A stretch of 64,000 nt of DNA from Chryseobacterium mucoviscidosis (GCF_002177115.1 NZ_MVAG01000057.1:239902-303901), one strand, 5' to 3'; shown: positions 53,480 to 62,850, counted from the stretch's first letter. The notes: generated by a model from the letters alone, not told the origin. A program made the numbers and translations.

Positions 53480-54289
53480 ATGATTAAAAAAAGCCTTATA
53501 ATATTTCTTGCACTATTTAGTCATTTTATATTTTCTCAAAGCAAAACAGCTACTTATTATGCGGAAAAAGGAAGAGATCTTGTAAAGCAGAAACAGTATG
53601 CAGAAGCTATAAAGAATTATGATAAAGCAATAAGCATTAATCCGAATAGCAGTGTAGTTTTTCATCATCGTGGTGCTTCTAAAGCCAATCTCAAGGATTA
53701 TAAAGGAGCGATAGCCGATTACTCAACATCAATTAAATTGAATCCGAATGATTTTGAAGTATTTTATAATCGTGGTGTTGCAGAATATTATTCAAAAGAT
53801 ATCCAAAATGCATGGAATGATTTCAGCAAAAGTATAGAAATGAATGCCGATTTTGCGCAGTCTTATTTATTCAGAGGATATTGTAATGGTGATTTAAAGA
53901 AATATGAAGAAGCATTACGTGATTTTGACAAGGCGCTTACACTTGATCCAAACAATGCGGATGGATATATCAACAGAGCTATCGTTAACATAAATGTTGG
54001 CAATAATATAGAAGCAATGGAAGATGCTGACAAATCTGTAGTATTAAATCCACAGGATATAAGAGGTTACAATATAAGAGGACAGGCAAAAGCCTTATTG
54101 AAAAAATACAAAGATGCTATTGACGATTTTACGATTGTAATTAATAAGGATCCGAAACATATACAGGCAATTTCCAATAGAATGTCTTTAGAATTAGAAT
54201 TACACGACACTGAAAGTGCCTGTAAAGATTATTTGAGAATGAAAAAACTGGGCGAGAAAAATACCTATATGGAAACTTATTGTAATTAA
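53480..54289 (+). CDS. Exported TPR-repeat protein
   Basis: 269 residues with a signal peptide (MIKKSLIIFLALFSHFIFSQ) and about six 34-residue tetratricopeptide repeats, such as AEAIKNYDKAISINPNSSVV and EEALRDFDKALTLDPNNADG. Periplasmic protein-binding scaffold by fold; partner unknown. The C-terminus SACKDYLRMKKLGEKNTYME with two Cys resembles that of the TPR protein at 10575-11390, so the two may be related in origin. Confidence 0.85.
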   Translation: MIKKSLIIFLALFSHFIFSQSKTATYYAEKGRDLVKQKQYAEAIKNYDKAISINPNSSVVFHHRGASKANLKDYKGAIADYSTSIKLNPNDFEVFYNRGVAEYYSKDIQNAWNDFSKSIEMNADFAQSYLFRGYCNGDLKKYEEALRDFDKALTLDPNNADGYINRAIVNINVGNNIEAMEDADKSVVLNPQDIRGYNIRGQAKALLKKYKDAIDDFTIVINKDPKHIQAISNRMSLELELHDTESACKDYLRMKKLGEKNTYMETYCN

Positions 54290-54328
54290 TGTTTCTAAGT
54301 TTAGGAATATCAATATTAAATTGCATAT

Positions 54329-54877
54329 ATGTTAACTCTGGAAAATATTAATGAATTTTTTGCTGATTATCCGATTAAAGATATTGACTGCAATCACAAT
54401 ATTTTGATGGATTATGAAAAGATTTTTAAAATTTACGATGGTAAATTTGGATATTTAAGCTATCTGGAATTTAAATCTTCGGATAATTCAGAAATTTTTT
54501 TAGGCTCTTATCCGATGAACGGAGCCGATCTGTGGAAATGTAAAAAATGTGGAAAGCTCAAATTCTTTTATACCGAAACAGGCGGTCATTTTCCTCAGAC
54601 TTTATCTGTTGATGTGGATTTTAATAAGAAATATCTTTCAGATCCCTTTGCAAAATCAGTCTCCATAAAAGCCGAAAAATTGAGTGATTTTATCACTACA
54701 TTTGGTTTTTCCGAATTGCAAAATCCTGAAAAAATAGAAAAATTTAACGGAATTAAAGTTATCGATAAATCAAAAATCTATATTTTTGGTTATCATGAAT
54801 TTAACGGAAATATTACTTTCAATATGATTTCAGATAAAAATACTTTGAGAAAAGTATATGATTTTGAAAATTCATAA
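54329..54877 (+). CDS. Hypothetical protein with one CxxC pair, 182 residues
   Basis: No family recognised. Soluble, no signal peptide. A central LWKCKKCGKLKFFYTETGGH contains a zinc-finger-like CxxC pair without a second pair in sight, unless it dimerises. Segments ADYPIKDIDCNHNILMDYEK and YIFGYHEFNGNITFNMISDK look like alternating strands and helices. Follows the TPR gene by 39 bases and precedes the SRPBCC gene by 12, so probably the same transcript as the latter. An immunity-type protein is possible, without proof. Confidence 0.65.
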   Translation: MLTLENINEFFADYPIKDIDCNHNILMDYEKIFKIYDGKFGYLSYLEFKSSDNSEIFLGSYPMNGADLWKCKKCGKLKFFYTETGGHFPQTLSVDVDFNKKYLSDPFAKSVSIKAEKLSDFITTFGFSELQNPEKIEKFNGIKVIDKSKIYIFGYHEFNGNITFNMISDKNTLRKVYDFENS

Positions 54878-54889
54878 AAAGACAAAACG

Positions 54890-55321
54890 ATGTCAATACA
54901 AAATTTCTCTTACACCTTCACAACTTTAAAATCCACAGAAGAAGTCTTCAGTACTTTAATCAATCCCCGAAACTGGTGGATTGGTCTGCATCATGAAATC
55001 ATTACCGGAAAATCTGAAAATAGGAATGATGAATTTATTTTTGATGCCGGAAATGGAGTTCATCACACCGTTCAACGACTTATAGAAGTAAGTCCTTACG
55101 AGAAAATTGTTTGGGAAGTGATCGAAAGTAAACTCACATTTGTAAACAAAATGGACGAATGGACAGGAACAAAAATTTGTTTTGAGATTTTCAAAGAAGC
55201 TGATAAAACAAAAGTTGTTTTCACGCATGAAGGCTTGATTCCACAATTTGAATGTTTTGGTGGTTGTTCCGGTGCATGGTCGCAATATCTGGAAAAGTTG
55301 GAGAAAGATTTGAATCAATAG
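54890..55321 (+). CDS. SRPBCC (AHSA1-like) domain protein
   Basis: 143 residues, a single START/Bet v1-like domain: SYTFTTLKSTEEVFSTLINP for the first strand-helix, RNWWIGLHHEIITGKS, DEFIFDAGNGVHHTVQRLIE and TKVVFTHEGLIPQFECFGGC near the end. Such domains bind hydrophobic ligands or Hsp90-like partners; here the ligand is unknown. Cys residues in CFGGCSGAWSQYLE are typical of a subgroup of these proteins in Bacteroidota. Confidence 0.8.
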   Translation: MSIQNFSYTFTTLKSTEEVFSTLINPRNWWIGLHHEIITGKSENRNDEFIFDAGNGVHHTVQRLIEVSPYEKIVWEVIESKLTFVNKMDEWTGTKICFEIFKEADKTKVVFTHEGLIPQFECFGGCSGAWSQYLEKLEKDLNQ

Positions 55322-55412
55322 AATTTTAAGATTTTGAAAGAAAAATTTTCTATTCACTATAATTATAATATTTAGAGCTTATTTTATAAATAAAAGTCTC
55401 AATTTCAGAGCT

Positions 55413-55574
55413 TTATTCATAAGGTCTATGTCTTGTTTTCCTAATACTTTCCTTTTGCTCTTCGGAAAATTTAAATCCATTTCTTTCATCGTCTAAAATC
55501 CTTTCAATGTAACCTGGAACCCTTTCCGGAATTTTTTCCGGAGTATCTTTCAGAATTATAAAAATTCTGTACAT
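55413..55574 (-). CDS. Possible small protein, 53 residues
   Basis: A minus-strand frame from ATG 55574 to TAA 55413, preceded in frame by a stop. It starts MYRIFIILKDTPEKIPERVP and ends KESIRKTRHRPYE. The composition is that of a soluble charged protein, unlike the repeat by-products elsewhere, and it fills the only open space between two plus-strand genes. No family recognised; it may also be the remnant of a longer gene. Confidence 0.35.
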   Translation of the reverse strand: MYRIFIILKDTPEKIPERVPGYIERILDDERNGFKFSEEQKESIRKTRHRPYE

Positions 55575-55600
55575 TTAGAACAAAACCTGTAAATTTAAAA

Positions 55601-56491
55601 ATGCACAAAAAAATCTTTTCCATTCTATTTTTCTTTTTGATTTTCACCATAAATGCACAAACTGTATACACCGGCTTTATCGGCAATTATCCTGTTGAAA
55701 TGGTGATTTATCCTTATGGGAAATTGGCTGATGCTACATACTCTTATACTAATTTCGATGAACCGATAAGTCTGGACAATGGCAAAATAAACAATGGACA
55801 TCTTATATTTCAGGAAAAGGAAAATTCAAAAAAAGATATTACGACAGCTGTTTTAACGATCAATAATTTTTCTAAATCCAAAGATAACCTCGAAGGAACA
55901 TGGAAAAATACAAAAAGCAATACCGAACTCAAAGTCAGCCTTACCAAACAATATGCTTTTGATGTCGGTGAAAATATCGAATGGTCTGGAAGAGAACTGC
56001 TGCAGCCTGTTTCTCTGGGAAATAATTATTTTAAAATTGTACTTACCAAAAAGAAAGATGAATATTACCCGAAAGTTTCCGCAGTGAAGATTATTGAGAA
56101 AAAAACTGATAAAGTGTTGCAGATTCTTAATGTAGAATGCCAACCTTGGGGATTGAATAGTATTGCTGTAAATGATTATAATTTTGATGGAATTATGGAT
56201 TTTTCCGTTTTTGAAAGCAGTTATGCCGGTCCCAACACTTCCAGCATTTACTTCTTATATGATAAAAAATCCCGGCAGTATTTTGAAAGTGGCTTTAGCG
56301 GAATTTCTTTGGAATTTGATCAGGCTAAAAAAAGAATTTACGAAAGGAATCAATGCTGTGCCGGTACAGTGGTGACAACCGCGGAATATAAAGTGGTGGA
56401 TAACAACATGATTATACTGGGGCAACACTGCTATCGCTGGAGTGAGAAAAAGCATGGGCTCGTAGAGAGAAAGTTAAAGGAATGCCGGTAA
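55601..56491 (+). CDS. Exported XAC2610-like protein
   Basis: 296 residues with a signal peptide (MHKKIFSILFFFLIFTINAQ). The N-terminal ~120 residues look like a lipocalin-type barrel (GFIGNYPVEMVIYPYGKLAD); the C-terminal half has NDYNFDGIMDFSVFESSYAG, an Asp-rich loop, then FDQAKKRIYERNQCCAGTVV and a final KVVDNNMIILGQHCYRW. The second half matches the protein at 17883-18857 in order of motifs. Role unknown; single gene. Confidence 0.7.
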   Translation: MHKKIFSILFFFLIFTINAQTVYTGFIGNYPVEMVIYPYGKLADATYSYTNFDEPISLDNGKINNGHLIFQEKENSKKDITTAVLTINNFSKSKDNLEGTWKNTKSNTELKVSLTKQYAFDVGENIEWSGRELLQPVSLGNNYFKIVLTKKKDEYYPKVSAVKIIEKKTDKVLQILNVECQPWGLNSIAVNDYNFDGIMDFSVFESSYAGPNTSSIYFLYDKKSRQYFESGFSGISLEFDQAKKRIYERNQCCAGTVVTTAEYKVVDNNMIILGQHCYRWSEKKHGLVERKLKECR

Positions 56492-56626
56492 ATTTTTCTT
56501 TTTATGAAAGATTTCCTATGGTAAAGGTGATAGGAAAATAAATTAGTTTTTATTCGAGTCAAAAGAATTGTGGGGAAAAGAAATTTTATATCTTTAAAAC
56601 CTGAAAATTAATAACTCTGAAACCAA

Positions 56627-57778
56627 ATGACGAAACATCAGCAAAGAGTAGCCGAAGTCTATCATTTTTTTGACAATAAAGATACTGTTTTAGGATTTAG
56701 AAAATTACTGGACTGTGCGATGGATACTCAGAATATGGAGATCTACAAAGAAGCTGTCGCATTAACTGACTGGAAAGAACAGTTCCCTTCATACACGGAT
56801 GAGCTCATCGAAAAATCAAAAAATCTTCTTCAGAAAATAGAAAAAATTCCGGTAAAAGAACAGTCGCTGGAAAAATCTGTACTGAGAGCGAGAAATATTT
56901 TAAAATCCTACGGAAGCAACCGCTTTTCGCTCGGTCCGGTTTCTGTGGAAATGAATAAAGGACAGGTTTACGGTTTGGTAGGCGAAAACGGAAACGGAAA
57001 AACAACGTTACTGCGTATCCTTGCTAAGGAAATTTCTTTTAATGAAGGTGATTTGAATTATTCTTTCAATGAAGAGCCTAAAAATGAATACGATCTCCGT
57101 ACAAAACTTGTTTACATTCCGCAGAGGACTGCAAAATGGTACGGAAGTTTAAAGGACAACCTGAAATTTGTATTGGCAAATTACGGCGTGAAACCGGAAG
57201 AAAACGAAATGCGAACTCTAATGATGATCGCCCGTCTCGGACTTTGGAATTACAAACATCTGAAGTGGAGCGAACTTTCTTCAGGCTACAAAATGCGTTT
57301 TGAATTAGCTAGAACACTGCTAAGAAAACCGGAAATTTTATTACTGGATGAACCTCTTGCCAATCTGGATGTTTTGGCACAGCAGGTTATTCTGGAAGAT
57401 TTAAAATCGATTGCAAATTCGGTTAACAATCCTATTGCATTGATTTTGAGTTCACAGCAGCTTTACGAAGTAGAGAAAATATCAGACAAAGTTATTTTCC
57501 TGAAAAACGGACAGTACAAAGACAATTCTGAATTGGTAAATGAAGAAAACGACGGACTGATTATTGAAATTGATACCACAAATTCCAGAGAAGATTTATT
57601 AAAAGCATTTGAAGGTTTCCCTCTTGAAAAGCTGAATTTCAACGGAGGAGTGTATGTTGCTCATTTTTCAACAGATACAGAGTTTCATACCGTGATGTCC
57701 GCGCTCGGAAATGCCAGAATGAATGTGGTGTATATCCGTAATATTTCTTCCTCAACCAGAAGATTTTTCGTAAGCTAA
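56627..57778 (+). CDS. ABC-type ATPase with altered H-loop
   Basis: 383 residues. Residues 1-85 are a helical extension with no counterpart in ordinary ABC ATPases. Walker A GENGNGKTT (119-127), Q-loop YIPQRTAKWYGSL, signature LSSGY (217-221) in place of LSGGQ, Walker B ILLLDEPLANLD (from 237). The switch His expected at residue 277 is Gln (ALILSSQQLYEVEK). A C-terminal ~90-residue domain follows. It is 21 bases upstream of a large membrane protein gene and should drive it. A TTG-N18-TATCTTTA promoter is possible at 56568-56596. Confidence 0.85.
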   Translation: MTKHQQRVAEVYHFFDNKDTVLGFRKLLDCAMDTQNMEIYKEAVALTDWKEQFPSYTDELIEKSKNLLQKIEKIPVKEQSLEKSVLRARNILKSYGSNRFSLGPVSVEMNKGQVYGLVGENGNGKTTLLRILAKEISFNEGDLNYSFNEEPKNEYDLRTKLVYIPQRTAKWYGSLKDNLKFVLANYGVKPEENEMRTLMMIARLGLWNYKHLKWSELSSGYKMRFELARTLLRKPEILLLDEPLANLDVLAQQVILEDLKSIANSVNNPIALILSSQQLYEVEKISDKVIFLKNGQYKDNSELVNEENDGLIIEIDTTNSREDLLKAFEGFPLEKLNFNGGVYVAHFSTDTEFHTVMSALGNARMNVVYIRNISSSTRRFFVS

Positions 57779-57799
57779 TTTTCTCAAATTCAACAAAAA

Positions 57800-59677
57800 A
57801 TGCAAAAAATAAATAAAATCAATCAATATCTGCTCGAAAAATATCCGACGGTATGGAACACCAGAATTGTATGGATGCTTTTGGCGAGTGCAGTTCTTCA
57901 TATTTTCTTTTTTATCATAGGTTATATTTCTCACGCAGATCCGGTCTCTTTACAGAAAATGAATGTAAAAGATGACTATTTCCGCGAAGGAATGATTTTT
58001 ATCCACCTCATTATTTCGGTTCTCATGATTGTGGGATGGCTGATTATGATGTTTAAAAATAACGCATTCAAAAACTTTTATCCTTCTTCAAAAGGTAAAT
58101 TGTTCCTGCAGTTTGTTCAGTACTTCATTATTATTTTTGCAGGTACTACTTTTTATTTTTCTTATATGACGGGTTTCAAGATGTTTATCAAAAACAAATA
58201 TCCCGATCAGGAAATGACTGAAAATATTAATGTTATTAATAAAGCCAATGCTTTTCTTTCTCAGGATCTTGAGCATTATACTTTGGATAACAGAACTTTT
58301 CCAAAGTTTTACGATCTGTATTGCGAGACCGACATCAATAAAATAGACCGGAATCAGAAATATTTTGTGTACTATAACAGGGTTTATCAGTTCTATAACT
58401 TATATTCAAAAACCGTTTATAAAAAAGATAAATACGGAGATTTCCTTTTCCCATCAGGTGAAACCAAAAAGAATCTGGCGTATGAAGAAAATAAAAAAGG
58501 CTCTGCAACCTACTATTTCAAAAAAGATGTCGTGGATATGTCATCCTACATCAATACTACGGATTTAACGTATTATAATTTTTCTGATGTATTTTATAAT
58601 GATGATGATTCAGGAAAGGATTATTTGAGGATGCAATATTCCGGTGAAGAGCCTTATGACGGATACAATCAGATGCTTAAAGACTCTTATAAAAAGAAGA
58701 GATTCGAAATCAACAGATTAACAACGGAACTGCTTAACAAAAAAAATCCTGCTGAAATTGAAAAGCTGCTGAAAAGTTTTCTTGATATTTCGAAAAAATT
58801 CGGAATCAACAATAATCTTGATTCAAAAAGCTGGGTGAAAATGATCTATCATCCCAATGATTTCAACGTAAGATATTTTATTAAAAAATACAAACCGGTT
58901 CCGGGTGAAGATTATGATGTAAATAATCCGCCAATGGACGAAGACGGAAATTATGTGTATACCGAAGCTGTTACAGATTCTGCCGCTGCAGTTGTAGACG
59001 GTGAAGTGATAAATGATTCCGTTCAGATCAGAGACTTTAATCCGGATATTGATAACCAGCTTTCTCCGGCAGAATATTTTAAGAATAACACGACAGATTA
59101 CTACTATTATTCAGACAATCTTCAGAATCTTCTGAATAATGTAGTTATTATAAAATCTACGGATTTCTTTTCAGAAAATATTCATATTTATATCTGGATC
59201 GCATTTTTCCTTGCTACCATTATTTTCAGCTTCAGAATAACAGGGCTTAAATCTCTTCTTTTCAGCGTGATTAGTGCAGGCGTTTTATTTTTGGCAGTTG
59301 TTCTGGTAACAGTGTTATTTTCTGCTTCGAGCGGAAGAAACGGAATTGAATTTTTTGTTTCCTATTTTGTTTTTTTCATAGGACTGGCTATTTTACTCCT
59401 TCCGATTGTGATGATGAGAAGCCTTAAAAAACTTATCGCTTCAATCCTTATCAATATCTCTTTGAATGGTTTTGTACTTTTTGTATTGCTGATCTTTTTT
59501 ATCATTAATATCCATCAGGAAAGAAACTGTGAACAGATCAATATTATGTCTTATAACTGTCCTACAATTATCAAAACATTAGAATTCAATCTCAGTTATA
59601 TAATTTTATGCTGCGGATTTGTCTTTATGTATCTGTATACTTCCATTCTGCATAAATGGAAAGCAATGCCGAATTGA
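57800..59677 (+). CDS. Membrane partner of the ABC ATPase, with a large extracytoplasmic domain
   Basis: 625 residues. Predicted helices at about 24-45, 66-86 and 105-125, then about 330 hydrophilic residues (rich in Tyr, Asn, Asp and Lys), then about four helices between 465 and 620. That is the shape of ABC permeases with an outward-facing domain between TM sets. No known permease family is recognised. The downstream terminator closes a two-gene operon. Substrate unknown; lipid or protein export is a guess from the shape alone. Confidence 0.75.
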   Translation: MQKINKINQYLLEKYPTVWNTRIVWMLLASAVLHIFFFIIGYISHADPVSLQKMNVKDDYFREGMIFIHLIISVLMIVGWLIMMFKNNAFKNFYPSSKGKLFLQFVQYFIIIFAGTTFYFSYMTGFKMFIKNKYPDQEMTENINVINKANAFLSQDLEHYTLDNRTFPKFYDLYCETDINKIDRNQKYFVYYNRVYQFYNLYSKTVYKKDKYGDFLFPSGETKKNLAYEENKKGSATYYFKKDVVDMSSYINTTDLTYYNFSDVFYNDDDSGKDYLRMQYSGEEPYDGYNQMLKDSYKKKRFEINRLTTELLNKKNPAEIEKLLKSFLDISKKFGINNNLDSKSWVKMIYHPNDFNVRYFIKKYKPVPGEDYDVNNPPMDEDGNYVYTEAVTDSAAAVVDGEVINDSVQIRDFNPDIDNQLSPAEYFKNNTTDYYYYSDNLQNLLNNVVIIKSTDFFSENIHIYIWIAFFLATIIFSFRITGLKSLLFSVISAGVLFLAVVLVTVLFSASSGRNGIEFFVSYFVFFIGLAILLLPIVMMRSLKKLIASILINISLNGFVLFVLLIFFIINIHQERNCEQINIMSYNCPTIIKTLEFNLSYIILCCGFVFMYLYTSILHKWKAMPN

Positions 59678-59692
59678 TTTTCAAATAGGATT

Positions 59693-59725
59693 AAACCTCA
59701 TATCTGATGTATGAGGTTTTGTTCT
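59693..59725 (+). terminator. Intrinsic terminator of the ABC operon
   Basis: AAACCTCATA, loop TCTGATG, TATGAGGTTT, then TTGTTCTT; 16 bases after the stop. Confidence 0.7.
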
Positions 59726-59770
59726 TAATAATATTAAATTAATTCTTAGTTTTGCGACTTAATAATTATC

Positions 59771-60640
59771 ATGAAAAAATATTTACTTGGAATTTCTTTT
59801 ATTTATCTTTTATCCTGTGGAAATTCCGATAATCTTGAAAATGAAAATGTAAATCTACTGAATACAAAAATTCAGACATTAACCATTCAGGATGAAGAGA
59901 TCGACAATGGAAATGCTACTTTATATGAAAAGCTAGATTTTAAATTTGAATATGCTCAGAATAAACTAATTAAGGTTTGGGATATTCATAATAATTATAC
60001 GGAGAACCTTTCTTACACTAATAATTTAATTACTAATATAAACATTAGTGGATATTCTTATCCGCAATTATCTAATCATCTGTTTTTTAAAGTGAAAAGA
60101 AATTTATTTTATGACAATAACCAAAGAATTATAAAATCTGAAGCTGTAGAAAGTCCTAATAATTACAGATATACAACTTTTGAATATCCTTCTACAAACA
60201 TTATTGTTGCAAAAAATTATCTTCAAAATTCTTTTGATGGTAGTATAACATGGTCACAAAAATCGATTATTTACTTAAGTAATGGCAATGTAGAAAAAGT
60301 AGAAATATGGTCGAATACAATTCCTTCTATACAAAGTAGTGTTACAAAATATGAATATGATCAAAAAATAAATCCTAATCATTCAGTTGATATAAACAGA
60401 ATTTTAGCACTACCGGAATACTCATTTAATGTTTTTGAACTTCAGGATTACTCACAGATTTCAAATAATAATGTTATAAAGAAAATGAAGTATACCGTAA
60501 ATAATAGTGTTGAATCATTATCTGAAACAGTAAATGTTCATTATAATTATCAAAGTAATAATCTTCCTGCAACAATTTATTTACAATATAATTATTCCGG
60601 AAATACGGGACTAAAAGTTTCAGCGATCTACGGATATTAA
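59771..60640 (+). CDS. Lipoprotein of unknown function
   Basis: 289 residues. Signal II with lipobox LLSC (Cys16), then GNSDNLENENVN. The mature chain is strand-rich with YDxxN motifs (FKFEYAQNKLIKVWD, VKRNLFYDNNQRIIKSE), the pattern of flavobacterial lipoproteins with YD-repeat-like or DUF4595-like barrels. A TAGTTTTG box at 59747-59754 lies 17 bases before the start. Single gene. Confidence 0.75.
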   Translation: MKKYLLGISFIYLLSCGNSDNLENENVNLLNTKIQTLTIQDEEIDNGNATLYEKLDFKFEYAQNKLIKVWDIHNNYTENLSYTNNLITNINISGYSYPQLSNHLFFKVKRNLFYDNNQRIIKSEAVESPNNYRYTTFEYPSTNIIVAKNYLQNSFDGSITWSQKSIIYLSNGNVEKVEIWSNTIPSIQSSVTKYEYDQKINPNHSVDINRILALPEYSFNVFELQDYSQISNNNVIKKMKYTVNNSVESLSETVNVHYNYQSNNLPATIYLQYNYSGNTGLKVSAIYGY

Positions 60641-60785
60641 TAGAAAATTGAAACTATCTTATTATAAACAAATTTTAATTATAAAATAATAGCAATGAGA
60701 CTATATTATAACATGAAACAAAAATTGTTATAATTGAGAAGGCTATTCTTTTTTGATTTCGTAATTTTAGGCAAAATTTAAAAAA

Positions 60786-61391
60786 GTGAAAAAGTTATTA
60801 TTTGCGATTTGTATATCGGCTTCAGTTTTCAGTTTTGCGCAGGATTATTCTGTACCGGCAGCAAGTCCGCGCCAGAAAGTAGAGCAGCAGTTTTCAATGT
60901 CTAAAATCACGATCGATTACGGAAGACCTGGAGTGAAAGGACGTAAAATCTTCGGAGAACTGGTTCCTTACGGACAGGTTTGGAGAGCGGGAGCCAACTC
61001 GTCTACTAAAATTACCTTCGGACAGTCTGTGAACTTCGGTGGAAAAATTGTTCCTGCCGGAACATACGGATTATTCATCGTTCCGACAGAAAAAGAATGG
61101 AAAGTAATTTTAAACAAAGATTTCCAGCAATGGGGAGCCTATACATATGATGCAAAACAGGACGTTGTAGACGTTACCGTTCCGGTTAATAAATTAGCAG
61201 ATAAGCAGGAATGGTTCGAAATTACTCTGAATCCTACCGGCGAAAACTCAGCCAACCTTGTGTTAAAGTGGGATATGTCTCAGGCGGAAGTCGCTTTAAA
61301 ACCTTCAAGTCCGGAAGCCGTAAGTAAAATTGCAGACAAGTTGAAGGAAATCAAAAAGATCGAGTCTGACGCGGCAAAAACAAAAGGCTAA
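60786..61391 (+). CDS. Exported DUF2911 protein
   Basis: 201 residues with start codon GTG and a signal peptide (KKLLFAICISASVFSFAQ). The domain signature is clear: ASPRQKVEQQFSMSKITIDY, GRPGVKGRKIFGELVPYGQV, WRAGANSSTKITF, then GGKIVPAGTYGLFIVPTEKE. DUF2911 has no known activity but is widespread in Bacteroidota. The GNAT pseudogene starts three bases after its stop codon. Confidence 0.88.
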   Translation: MKKLLFAICISASVFSFAQDYSVPAASPRQKVEQQFSMSKITIDYGRPGVKGRKIFGELVPYGQVWRAGANSSTKITFGQSVNFGGKIVPAGTYGLFIVPTEKEWKVILNKDFQQWGAYTYDAKQDVVDVTVPVNKLADKQEWFEITLNPTGENSANLVLKWDMSQAEVALKPSSPEAVSKIADKLKEIKKIESDAAKTKG

Positions 61392-61394
61392 GAA

Positions 61395-61922
61395 ATGAAC
61401 TTTTCTATTCAGACTGTTTTAGAAAACTAAAAATATCAGTTAATCCCCTTGCAACAAGGGGATTTTGAGGCTTTATACAAGGTAGCTTCCGATCCTAAAG
61501 TCTGGGAACAGCATCCCAATAAAGACCGCTACAAAAGAGAAGTTTTCGAAAATTTTTTCAGAGGAGCAATAGAAAGCAAAGGCGCCTTTAAAATTATTGA
61601 GAAAGAAACAGGAGCAGTTTTAGGAAGCAGTCGTTTTTATGATTATGAGGAAGAGACAAACCGTATTTTTATCGGCTACACATTTTACGGAACAAAATCG
61701 TGGGGAAAAGGAATCAATTCGCAGATTAAAAAATTAATGCTCGATTACATTTTTCAGTTTGTAGATACCGTTCATTTTCATATCGGAAAAGAAAATTACC
61801 GTTCCCAAATTGCTTTGGAAAGACTGGGCGGAAAGAAAATCACAGAGCAGGAAGTCGCGTATTTCGGAGAACCGACGAGAACCAATTTTGTATACGAAAT
61901 TAAAAAGGAGAACCATTTTTAA
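61395..61922 (+). pseudogene. GNAT N-acetyltransferase gene with an in-frame stop at codon 12
   Basis: The ATG at 61395 opens MNFSIQTVLEN, then TAA at 61428-61430, and the same frame continues with KYQLIPLQQGDFEALYKVAS to the stop at 61922. The continued protein is a complete GNAT domain (RimJ/RimL-like), including GTKSWGKGINSQIKKLMLDY and NYRSQIALERLGGK. A single-base change (for example GAA to TAA) explains it. A restart at TTG 61449 could give 157 residues, but that would lack the first strand. A sequencing error must be excluded. Stop at 61389-61391 of the preceding gene is three bases away. Confidence 0.65.
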
Positions 61923-61923
61923 A

Positions 61924-62131
61924 GCTTGTTTAAGCTAATTTCAGCATAAACCGCAAAAGGGACAAAAGATAATGTTAAAGTGAATTTCCATAATAATCAA
62001 AGCGCTCAAAAGAATAAAAATCAAAGATTTTTAAAACTATTGTGAACTTTTTCATGTATAATGATCAACTTTAAATAAAAGTTAGTTTATCTTTTGTGCC
62101 TTTTGCGGTTAAATAAAAGTTTAGGCAGACT
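61924..62131 (-). repeat. Dispersed ~205-bp palindromic repeat, copy P4 (inverse of P1)
   Basis: The reverse complement starts AGTCTGCCTAAACTTTTATT and contains TTTAACCGCAAAAGGCACAA, matching P1 and P2 nearly throughout, with the same TTCTTTTGAGCGCTTTGATT core. It fills most of the 330-base gap between the GNAT gene and the cupin gene. Confidence 0.75.
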
Positions 62132-62252
62132 TTTAGTTTAAATTAAAAACTTTGTTAACTTTTATAAGTGAAACGGCTTTGTGAAACTTAAAAGCGATAA
62201 CTAGTAAAAAACTTTTTTACTTAGTGTTCAAAAAAATAAAAAAATAAATAAT

Positions 62253-62612
62253 ATGAAGAAATATAAAATTCAGCAATCGCCATTCGTTGTTCCTACAACA
62301 GACGGGAAACTCATTGAAGAACACTGGGGAAATTCAACAGGAAATTCCAATATTTCTATTGCACACATGGTTGCACCGCCCAACTGGAGCGAGCCGCATC
62401 AGACTCCCGAATTTGATGAATTTACCCTAATTATTTCAGGAAAAAAACAATTTGAAATTGACGGCGAAATTGTTGTCTTAGAAAAAGGACAAAGTATTTT
62501 GATAGAAAAAGGTGCAAGAGTTCGGTACAGCAACCCATTTTCTGAAGAATGTGAATACGTTGCGATCTGCCTTCCTGCTTTTTCTATGCATCTTGTAAAC
62601 AGAGAAGAATAA
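62253..62612 (+). CDS. Cupin-domain protein
   Basis: 119 residues, one cupin barrel. IAHMVAPPNWSEPHQTPEFD supplies the first metal-site motif (His, Glu), IISGKKQFEIDGEIVVLEKG the turn and SILIEKGARVRYSNPF the second motif. It resembles stand-alone cupins that bind metal or a small sugar or amine; no enzyme activity assigned. Followed after three bases by a zinc-ribbon gene, so they form one unit. Confidence 0.8.
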   Translation: MKKYKIQQSPFVVPTTDGKLIEEHWGNSTGNSNISIAHMVAPPNWSEPHQTPEFDEFTLIISGKKQFEIDGEIVVLEKGQSILIEKGARVRYSNPFSEECEYVAICLPAFSMHLVNREE

Positions 62613-62615
62613 AGT

Positions 62616-62846
62616 ATGGCGCTACAAATTTGTCCTAAATGTAAAGAAAATTCCTTTACGTGGTTTATCAACGGAAAGTCTCATGTAACGGTTTGGAGCT
62701 GTTTCAATTGTGATTATGAAGCAAAGGAAAACGAAAGTGAGGAATGCATCTGCGAAAATTGTGGAAAGAAAACAAAAACAAAGCTTAAAGATAAAGAAAC
62801 CGAATATTTCTGGTGTTCTGACTGTAACACGACAAGCGAACTATAA
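62616..62846 (+). CDS. Small zinc-ribbon protein
   Basis: 76 residues with four CxxC pairs: CPKCKE, CFNCDY, CENCGK and CSDCNT, two zinc ribbons. Its lack of any other domain suggests a regulator, chaperone or adaptor. Begins three bases after the cupin stop codon. Confidence 0.75.
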   Translation: MALQICPKCKENSFTWFINGKSHVTVWSCFNCDYEAKENESEECICENCGKKTKTKLKDKETEYFWCSDCNTTSEL

Positions 62847-62850
62847 AGAA

